From assembly GCF_945915435.1 (NCBI RefSeq), contig NZ_CAMEFG010000037.1, positions 1-38,927 of the forward strand: a stretch of DNA of 38,927 bases, written 5' to 3'. The position numbers were made by a program, and so were the translations under genes. The notes beneath the pieces are model-generated. The model was not told the DNA's origin. It made no database searches and saw only the letters and a list, made by a program, of their open reading frames with translations. The stretch comes from an uncultured Paracoccus sp. GTDB taxonomy: Bacteria > Pseudomonadota > Alphaproteobacteria > Rhodobacterales > Rhodobacteraceae. Below, piece by piece: positions 34,138-38,927 of the stretch; position 1 is the stretch's first letter, and each line of letters starts with the position of its first letter.

Positions 34138-36504
34138 ATGACAGGCTCGCGCGACAAGACGACTTTGCCCCCCGAACCGGCTGAGGGGAATGAAAATTCC
34201 CCTGATCGCGACGAGACGGCAACAGTTCCGGCCGGTGGCCGGGCAAGGGGCGGAGGGGTGAAAAAAACCGCCGCCAAGCCTGCGGCACGGCGTCGCAGCA
34301 AGGCCGATGTCGTTGCAGAGGCTGAAAAAACCCCGTCCGAGGGCGCAGCGCGTGGCGGGCACCGCAAAAGCGCCGCGAAAACGACCGGAACCGCGCGTGG
34401 CAAGGATGCCACGGTCCCGGAAGTGACCTTGGGTCACAAAAAGGTGGAATCCGCGCCTCGGACCGCGAAAACGGTCCCCAAGGACGAGAGCGCGGGCCGC
34501 ATCGCGGCATCTCGGGCGCGGGCGGGCGGGCGCAAGGCGAATCGCAGCGACAAGCGCACGGCCCCGCGCAAGAAGCCTGCCGCCAAGCCCGTGTCGGCCC
34601 CGCCCGTCCAGGCCGCGAAACCGAAACCGGCTGCCGCACCGGACACGGCTTCGGCCCCCGTGCCGCCCCCCGCAGCGGCCCCCCCAGCGGCCCCCATGAC
34701 CACGACCACCGCCGCCTATCTGGAAGCCGCCTTCGGTCCCCAAAGCAAGGTCCCCGAACAGCTTCTGGGCAATATCGAGCGGATCGAGGGCCTGACCCAG
34801 CGCCTGCTGCGCGTCCTGTCCCAGCCCCGGACGCAGAACCCCGCGGTCGAGGCGCCCGGTCCCGAATTCTTCACCGATACGACCGCCGCGTGGCTTCGGC
34901 TGATGGCCGAACAGCCCGCCCGCATCATCGGCCAGCAGGTCAGCTATTGGGGCGAAACCCTGCGCCATGTCGCCCAGGCGCAGGCGGCGCTGACGCGCGG
35001 CACGCTGATCGCGCCCGAGAGCGGCGATGCGCCGCCTTCGTCCGACCGCCGCTTCGCCAATCCGCTGTGGGACCGGCACCCGTTCTTCAACTTCGTCCGA
35101 CGCCAGTACGAAATCAACGCCAAGGCCCTGCAACAGGCCGCCGACGACCTTCAGGTCGAGGACGACATCCAGCGCCAGCGGATCGACTGGTTCACCCGCC
35201 AGATCATCGACATGATGGCGCCGACGAACTTCCTTGCGACGAACCCCGACGCGCTGGAACGCGCCATCGCGACCGAGGGCGAAAGCCTGGTGCGTGGCCT
35301 CGAAAACCTTGTCCGCGACGTCGAGGCGCATGGCGGGCAGCTTGTCGTCTCGCTTGCCGACCGCGAGGCCTTCCGCGTGGGCGAGAACATCGCCACCACT
35401 CCGGGCACCGTCGTCGCCCGCACCCCGCTTTACGAGCTGATCCAATACAAGCCCACCACCGAAAAGGTCCACGCCCTGCCGGTGGTGATCTTTCCGCCTT
35501 GGATCAACAAGTTCTACATCATGGACCTCAAGCCGAAAAACAGCCTGATCAAGTGGATCGTCGATCAGGGCTTCACGCTGTTCGTGGTCGCATGGAAGAA
35601 TCCCGACGCCGGACATGCCGGGATCGGGATGGACGATTACGTCTCGGCCTATCTGGACGTGACGGACAGGGCGCGCGAACTGACCGGGCAGGACCGGCTG
35701 AACGCCGTGGGCTACTGCATCGCGGGCACCACGCTGGCCCTGACGCTGGCCCTGCTGAAAAAGCGGGGCGATGCGCGCGCCAACTCGGCCACCTTCTTCA
35801 CCACGCTGACCGATTTCGAGGATCAGGGCGAATTCACGGCCTATCTCCAGGACGATTTCGTTTCCGGCATCGAGGAAGTCGTGCGCCAGGACGGCATCCT
35901 CTCGGCGGCGCTGATGCAGCGGACCTTCAGCTTCCTGCGTGCCAATGACCTGGTCTGGGGACCGGCGATCCGCAACTACATGCTGGGCGAATCGCCGCCC
36001 GCCTTCGACCTGCTGTTCTGGAACGGCGACGGCACCAACCTGCCGGGCCGGATGGCGGTCGAATACCTGCGCGGGCTTTGCCAGGCGAATGCCTTTGCGC
36101 GGGACGGCTTCACCGTGCATGGCGAGACCCTGCGCCTGTCGGATGTCACCGTGCCCCTTTGCGCGGTGGCCTGCGAAACCGACCACATCGCACCGTGGAA
36201 GGACAGTTGGCGCGGCATTGCGCGGATGGGTTCGTCCGAACGCCGGTTCATCCTGTCGCAATCGGGCCATATCGCGGGAATCATCAACCCGCCCAGCAAG
36301 AAGAAATACGGGCATTATACCTCGGACGGGGAATTCCGGGGCAGTCCCGAAGACTGGCAGGCAGGCGCGCAGTTCCACGAAGGCAGTTGGTGGCAACGCT
36401 GGACCGATTGGCTTGCCGAACGCTCGGGCGGGCAGGTCGCGGCGCGCGATCCGGGCGAGGGGCTGGGTCCCGCACCGGGCGAATATGTTCACCAGCGCGC
36501 CTGA
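34138..36504 (+). CDS. phaC: Class I PHA synthase PhaC with long basic N-terminal extension
   Basis: PhaC polymerises (R)-3-hydroxyacyl-CoA at the granule surface. Residues about 187-788 are a normal class I synthase. The lipase-like box GYCIAG holds Cys527, Asp682 is in ETDHIAPW and His711 in SGHIAGIINPP; spacing matches Ralstonia Cys319-Asp480-His508. Residues 1-186 are unusual: no aromatic or Cys residues, about 38 Lys/Arg against 18 Asp/Glu by my count, and PAKKA-like stretches (KKTAAKPAARRRSKA, RKKPAAKPV), ending in a Pro/Ala linker. The start at 34138 has a strong AGGGAGG site 10 bases upstream. An internal ATG at 34696 (Met187) would give a 602-residue enzyme of usual length but has no ribosome-binding site. 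Confidence 0.95.
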   Translation: MTGSRDKTTLPPEPAEGNENSPDRDETATVPAGGRARGGGVKKTAAKPAARRRSKADVVAEAEKTPSEGAARGGHRKSAAKTTGTARGKDATVPEVTLGHKKVESAPRTAKTVPKDESAGRIAASRARAGGRKANRSDKRTAPRKKPAAKPVSAPPVQAAKPKPAAAPDTASAPVPPPAAAPPAAPMTTTTAAYLEAAFGPQSKVPEQLLGNIERIEGLTQRLLRVLSQPRTQNPAVEAPGPEFFTDTTAAWLRLMAEQPARIIGQQVSYWGETLRHVAQAQAALTRGTLIAPESGDAPPSSDRRFANPLWDRHPFFNFVRRQYEINAKALQQAADDLQVEDDIQRQRIDWFTRQIIDMMAPTNFLATNPDALERAIATEGESLVRGLENLVRDVEAHGGQLVVSLADREAFRVGENIATTPGTVVARTPLYELIQYKPTTEKVHALPVVIFPPWINKFYIMDLKPKNSLIKWIVDQGFTLFVVAWKNPDAGHAGIGMDDYVSAYLDVTDRARELTGQDRLNAVGYCIAGTTLALTLALLKKRGDARANSATFFTTLTDFEDQGEFTAYLQDDFVSGIEEVVRQDGILSAALMQRTFSFLRANDLVWGPAIRNYMLGESPPAFDLLFWNGDGTNLPGRMAVEYLRGLCQANAFARDGFTVHGETLRLSDVTVPLCAVACETDHIAPWKDSWRGIARMGSSERRFILSQSGHIAGIINPPSKKKYGHYTSDGEFRGSPEDWQAGAQFHEGSWWQRWTDWLAERSGGQVAARDPGEGLGPAPGEYVHQRA

Positions 36505-36542
36505 AGCCGCCGCCCTGGGGCGGGGAATCGCCCGCCAGGCAA

Positions 36543-36562
36543 GAAATGCTGCGATGCAGAAA
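36543..36562 (+). promoter_or_regulatory. PhaR operator-like repeat, upstream copy
   Basis: The 20-base sequence GAAATGCTGCGATGCAGAAA, holding the palindrome CTGC-GAT-GCAG (36549-36559), occurs here and again at 36573-36592 with no mismatch. It lies 39 bases after the phaC stop. Its centre is 30 bases upstream of the second copy, about three helical turns, which suits side-by-side binding of two dimers on one face of the DNA. Confidence 0.75.
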
Positions 36563-36570
36563 AATAATTC

Positions 36571-36599
36571 TTGAAATGCTGCGATGCAGAAACTATAAC
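36571..36599 (+). promoter_or_regulatory. phaP promoter with operator in the -35/-10 spacer
   Basis: TTGAAA (36571-36576) and TATAAC (36594-36599) are separated by exactly 17 bases, each with 5 of 6 consensus sigma-70 bases. The second copy of the 20-base repeat (36573-36592) overlaps the -35 box and places the CTGC-GAT-GCAG palindrome (36579-36589) inside the spacer. A bound repressor would block RNA polymerase directly. Transcription should begin near 36606, about 60 bases before the phaP start. Confidence 0.75.
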
Positions 36600-36665
36600 T
36601 GTGAGCAGAAGGAAAAAACCACATCGCGCGGTCGTCGAACCGACCGCCACAGACGGAGAAGCAAA

Positions 36666-37112
36666 ATGGCCAATACCCCCGATTTCACCAAGGCGTTCCA
36701 GGACATGATGGGCAAGTTCCCGGTCGACACCTCGTCCTTCCAGGAAGCCTTCCGCACCCAGTCGGCCCTGAACGAGCGCCTGACCCGCATCTCGCTGCAA
36801 GCAGCCGAGCGTTCGGCCGAGATCTCGGCCCAGTGGACGAAAGACACCATCGCACGCTTCGGCGAACTGACCGCCAGCAAGGAAGAGCCGGCAGAATACG
36901 CCAAGGCCGTCAGCGATTTCGCCTCGGCTGCCGCCGAAGCCGCTGCCGAGCATATGGCCGCCTATGCCGAAGTCGCCAAGCAGGTCCAGATGGACACCGT
37001 CGACCTGATGCTGACCGCTGGCAAGGACCTGGCTGCCGACGCTCAGAAAGTGGCTGAAAAGGCGACCCGCGAAACGCAGGCTGCCGTCAAGAAAGCCGCT
37101 CCGAAGGCCTGA
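36666..37112 (+). CDS. phaP: Phasin PhaP
   Basis: Phasins coat PHA granules and control their size and number. The 148-residue protein is an amphipathic helical phasin. Features are MANTPDFTKAFQDMMGKFPVDTS at the start, a middle AALxER-type helix (NERLTRISLQAAERSAEISAQW) and an Ala/Lys-rich C-terminal helix (ATRETQAAVKKAAPKA). The start at 36666 has GGAG 7 bases upstream. It is controlled by a promoter with two PhaR-like operators and is followed by a strong terminator. Transcription from phaC may also read in, since no terminator is seen between them. Confidence 0.92.
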   Translation: MANTPDFTKAFQDMMGKFPVDTSSFQEAFRTQSALNERLTRISLQAAERSAEISAQWTKDTIARFGELTASKEEPAEYAKAVSDFASAAAEAAAEHMAAYAEVAKQVQMDTVDLMLTAGKDLAADAQKVAEKATRETQAAVKKAAPKA

Positions 37113-38927
37113 TCCTTCGGGACATGTTCTGCAAGAAGGGGTGCTTCGGCGCCCCTTTTTCCATGTCTGGCCGCTGCAAGGCGGCAGGGCGCGGTTTATT
37201 TTCTTTGCAATTTGTCCGGCGTTTTCTCATCATGGCCGAAATGCCACGTTGGGAGAGCCTATGACCGAGGCCGACAAATCCTCGCCGCTGCTGATCAAGC
37301 GATATGCCAGCCGGCGGCTCTACAACACCGAAACCAGCGATTACGTCACGCTTGAAGACGTCGCTGCGATCATCCGCGCGGGACGGCAGGTCAAGATCGT
37401 CGATCTCAAGTCCGGCGACGACCTGACCCGGCAATACCTGTTGCAGATCATCGCCGAACACGAAAGCCGGGGCGAAAACGTCCTGCCGATGGATGTGCTG
37501 ACCGACCTGGTGCGCAGCTACACCAGCCAGGCGCAATCGGTGGTGCCGCAATTCCTGGCCGCCAGCTTCCAGATCCTGCGCGAAAGCCAGTCGCAACTGC
37601 TTGAGAACCTCAAGTTCCCGGCCCCCTTTCCCACCCCGATCAGCCCGTTCGAGGCCATGAAGCGCCAGCAGGAACTGTTCATCAAGGCCATGACCAAGGG
37701 CTGGGAAGGCGCCGGCAGCAGCGGCCCCGCCCCCGAGGACGATACCGGCGCCCCCGACGGCGAGGCGCCCGCCAAGGGCGAGGACATGGCCGAGATCCGC
37801 AAGCAACTGGCCGAGCTGCAAAAGCGGATTTCCAAGCTCTGACCTCCTTGCCGTCTTGCACCCGCCGCCGCACCGCGCTAGACGGTCTGCAACGGAGCGG
37901 TGGCCGAGTGGTCGAAGGCGCACGCCTGGAAAGTGTGTAGGCGGGGAACCGTCTCGAGGGTTCGAATCCCTCTCGCTCCGCCACCTTGGTATAAAACCGG
38001 GAACGCCGATTCCCGCCGATTTCCCTCCCTTTGCGGCGATCAGCGCCTTCAACAGCGTGTTTTTGCTGCCGTTGATATAGATCGCGTCGTCCGCGACCTC
38101 GACATGCTGGGCGAAAGCCCGGACGTGATCCCGCCGATAGCCGCCCTTTTCGAGCCGAAGCCCGGTGCGTGCCTCGCTCGCCAGTTCCCGCACGGCCGCC
38201 CCTGTGAGGCTCTTATGGGTCGAGTTTTTCAGCATGGCTTCGGTCCTTACGGCGTCGGCCCGTGCCTGATCCCGTATCGCCGTAAGGCCCGCGATGCGTT
38301 CGCCGAGGGCGGATTCGGCCGGGTCGAGCGAACCGGCCTCGATAGCGTCATAGAGCCGCTTGAGGCGCATGTCGGCCTCGGCCGCGCGCTGGTTTAATTC
38401 GGCGATATGCTGGCCGCGCCGCTCGACGCTCTCCTGCCGGCGATCCAGAAGCGAGGCGAGCACGTCTTCGATCCGCTCGGGGTCCAGCAGCCTTTCCTCG
38501 ATGTGGTTGACCACGATGCGGTCGAGCTTGTCCATGGGGATCGCGCGGCCCTTGCAGCCGGTTTCGCCCTGCCTTGCCCGAATCGAGCAGGCATAATAGC
38601 GGTAGCGGCCGTTCTTGCCGGTGCGGAGCGTCATGGCTCCACCACAATTGCCGCAATAGCAAATGCCGGTCAGCAGGTTCGGGCCGCTGACCACGCGCGG
38701 CGGCGTCACCTTCGGATTATTGACCTGCAACCGCTTCTGCACCGCCTCGAATATCTCAAGGTCGATCAGTGGCGGCACCGCGACGGTGACGACTTCTTCC
38801 TCCGGCTTCACCTCGCCTTTCTTGGACCGGCGATTGAACCGATGTTCGCCGATGTAGGTGCGGCGGGTCAGCACGCGGTGAAGCTGGCCGATGCCCCAAC
38901 GTCCGCCGCTGCGGGTGAACATGCGGT
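37087..38927 (-). CDS. Large serine recombinase, C-terminal part, reading through tRNA-Ser (5' end outside window)
   Basis: The visible part of a large serine site-specific recombinase; the N-terminal catalytic domain with the active Ser lies beyond the right edge. Present are the end of the recombinase domain (LHRVLTRRTYIGEHRFNRRSKKG), the zinc ribbon with four Cys (ICYCGNCGGAM then YYACSIRARQGETGCKG) and a coiled coil (SVERRGQHIAELNQRAAEADMRL). A C-terminal domain follows, ending in VEVADDAIYINGSKNTLLKAL and GVPGFIPRW near 37990. From 37983 leftward the frame continues, antisense to tRNA-Ser (RSERDSNPRDGSPPTHFPGV), through phaR and past phaP's terminator to a stop at 37087. These last 298 residues are not recombinase sequence. 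The native end probably lay at or near the tRNA junction before integration. Confidence 0.8.
   Translation of the reverse strand, partial: RMFTRSGGRWGIGQLHRVLTRRTYIGEHRFNRRSKKGEVKPEEEVVTVAVPPLIDLEIFEAVQKRLQVNNPKVTPPRVVSGPNLLTGICYCGNCGGAMTLRTGKNGRYRYYACSIRARQGETGCKGRAIPMDKLDRIVVNHIEERLLDPERIEDVLASLLDRRQESVERRGQHIAELNQRAAEADMRLKRLYDAIEAGSLDPAESALGERIAGLTAIRDQARADAVRTEAMLKNSTHKSLTGAAVRELASEARTGLRLEKGGYRRDHVRAFAQHVEVADDAIYINGSKNTLLKALIAAKGGKSAGIGVPGFIPRWRSERDSNPRDGSPPTHFPGVRLRPLGHRSVADRLARCGGGCKTARRSELGNPLLQLGQLLADLGHVLALGGRLAVGGAGIVLGGGAAAAGAFPALGHGLDEQFLLALHGLERADRGGKGGRELEVLKQLRLAFAQDLEAGGQELRHHRLRLAGVAAHQVGQHIHRQDVFAPAFVFGDDLQQVLPGQVVAGLEIDDLDLPSRADDRSDVFKRDVIAGFGVVEPPAGISLDQQRRGFVGLGHRLSQRGISAMMRKRRTNCKENKPRPAALQRPDMEKGAPKHPFLQNMSRRIRPSERLS
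37136..37160 (+). terminator. Terminator after phaP
   Basis: Stem AAGGGGTGC (37136-37144) pairs with GCGCCCCTT around a UUCG tetraloop (37145-37148) and continues into a run of T's (37156-37160). UUCG loops are very stable. It separates the abundant phaP transcript from phaR. Confidence 0.88.
37174..37187 (+). promoter_or_regulatory. Possible PhaR site upstream of phaR
   Basis: CTGC-AAGGCG-GCAG is an inverted repeat of the same half-sites as the phaP operators but with 6 bases between them, against 3 at phaP. It lies 74-87 bases upstream of the phaR start. Downstream is a weak promoter-like pair, TTGCAA (37205-37210) and CATCAT (37228-37233) with a 17-base spacer. PhaR autoregulation is known in Paracoccus, but the altered spacing makes this tentative. 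Confidence 0.35.
37261..37842 (+). CDS. phaR: PHA accumulation regulator PhaR
   Basis: PhaR binds DNA and PHA; when polymer accumulates, it leaves its operators and phasin is made. The 193-residue protein has the PHB/PHA-accumulation DNA-binding domain at residues about 10-70 (LLIKRYASRRLYNTETSDYVTLEDVAAIIRAG, then VKIVDLKSGDDLTRQYLLQII). The PHB-accumulation domain follows (about 75-115) with a Pro/Gly-rich linker. The C-terminal helix is ADMAEIRKQLAELQKRISKL-like and may mediate oligomers. A GGGAGAG site precedes the ATG at 37261. It is the last pha gene and lies next to tRNA-Ser. The minus-strand recombinase frame runs through the whole gene in antisense. Confidence 0.94.
   Translation: MTEADKSSPLLIKRYASRRLYNTETSDYVTLEDVAAIIRAGRQVKIVDLKSGDDLTRQYLLQIIAEHESRGENVLPMDVLTDLVRSYTSQAQSVVPQFLAASFQILRESQSQLLENLKFPAPFPTPISPFEAMKRQQELFIKAMTKGWEGAGSSGPAPEDDTGAPDGEAPAKGEDMAEIRKQLAELQKRISKL
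37894..37983 (+). tRNA. tRNA-Ser(GGA)
   Basis: A 90-base class II tRNA including an encoded CCA end. The acceptor stem GGAGCGG pairs with TCGCTCC (last pair G-U); G is the discriminator base at 37980 and CCA follows. The D-arm begins GGCCGAGTGGTC. The anticodon loop CTGGAAA has anticodon GGA at 37928-37930, reading UCC and UCU. The long variable arm (GGCGGGGAACCGTCTC) is typical of tRNA-Ser, and the T-arm is GAGGGTTCGAATCCCTC. Its 3' end abuts the recombinase gene, the usual place for an integrated element. Confidence 0.95.
37978..37990. other. Probable element attachment-site boundary at the tRNA-Ser 3' end
   Basis: The recombinase coding sequence meets the tRNA at its CCA end (37981-37983). 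Elements with this gene order insert into tRNA 3' ends and restore the tRNA sequence. The exact crossover cannot be set without the other junction, which lies to the right outside the window. Confidence 0.5.

Noticed and set aside
34696..36504. Shorter PhaC beginning at Met187
   Set aside because: It would have the usual family length, but no ribosome-binding site precedes it, whereas the start at 34138 has AGGGAGG. It remains possible as a processed or secondary form.
36541..36568. A second promoter overlapping the upstream phaP repeat
   Set aside because: An AATAAT-like box follows the first repeat, but the matching -35 (AAGAAA) is poor, so I do not call it a promoter.
1..38927. CRISPR arrays, insertion-sequence ends and rRNA genes
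   Set aside because: No regularly spaced repeats, transposase genes or rRNA sequences were seen; the only mobile-element gene is the recombinase at the right edge.

Overview
The window is GC-rich, gene-dense chromosomal DNA of an alphaproteobacterium, most likely Paracoccus or a close relative in the Rhodobacteraceae. The evidence is a phaZ / phaC-phaP-phaR polyhydroxyalkanoate (PHA) locus, a lipoyl domain fused to the pyruvate dehydrogenase E1-beta subunit, a MipZ ParA-type ATPase, LpxI in place of LpxH in lipid A synthesis, and the ffh-rpsP-rimM-trmD-rplS-rpmE order. The genus is an inference; no 16S rRNA gene is present.

Layout. 1-3902 (+): the 3' end of ffh, a GNAT acetyltransferase, chorismate mutase, then rpsP, rimM, trmD, rplS and rpmE, closed by a strong terminator. 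4016-9065 (+): mipZ, then an RND efflux adaptor and permease. 9122-13306 (-): pdhC, pdhB and pdhA for the pyruvate dehydrogenase complex, with an ftsB-like gene upstream and an inverted repeat just ahead of pdhA. 13386-16401: a sulfotransferase-like gene (-), two small membrane-protein genes (+), a hydroxypyruvate isomerase-like gene and a DUF1285 gene (-). 16464-23251 (+): a tightly overlapping five-gene set of MoxR ATPase, DUF58, BatA-type membrane protein, DUF4159 protein and a large VWA/amidotransferase-like membrane protein. 23326-26556 (+): fabZ-lpxA-lpxI-lpxB. 26540-29576 (-): ridA-like, a TauE/SafE permease, a hutD-like gene, a 62-residue hydrophilic protein, a FrnE-type DsbA-family protein and a cold-shock protein. 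29782-32600: thrS (-) diverging from an alpha/beta hydrolase (+). 32672-37842: phaZ (-) diverging from phaC, phaP and phaR (+). 37894-37983: tRNA-Ser(GGA). 37984-38927: the C-terminal part of a large serine recombinase (-), which marks the edge of an integrated element continuing to the right of the window.

How the genes work together. The first block serves ribosome assembly, tRNA modification and protein targeting. The pdh genes feed acetyl-CoA to, among other sinks, the PHA cycle: phaC makes polymer, phaP coats granules, phaZ degrades polymer and phaR probably senses polymer and represses phaP. The phaP promoter region carries two identical 20-bp repeats. One repeat places a CTGC-GAT-GCAG palindrome exactly in the spacer of a near-consensus sigma-70 promoter.

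Most noteworthy observations. (1) PhaC has a 186-residue basic, disordered N-terminal extension resembling the PAKKA or histone H1-like tails that tie PHA granules to the nucleoid in other bacteria. (2) The recombinase reading frame has no stop at its own end: it runs antisense through tRNA-Ser and all of phaR. (3) The DUF58 protein has lost its metal-binding MIDAS motif, while the last gene of that operon keeps one. (4) The BatA/DUF4159 protein appears split into two ATGA-coupled genes. (5) The lipoyl-domain DNA of pdhB and pdhC is nearly identical, which suggests gene conversion. No stretch longer than 300 bases lacks a gene.
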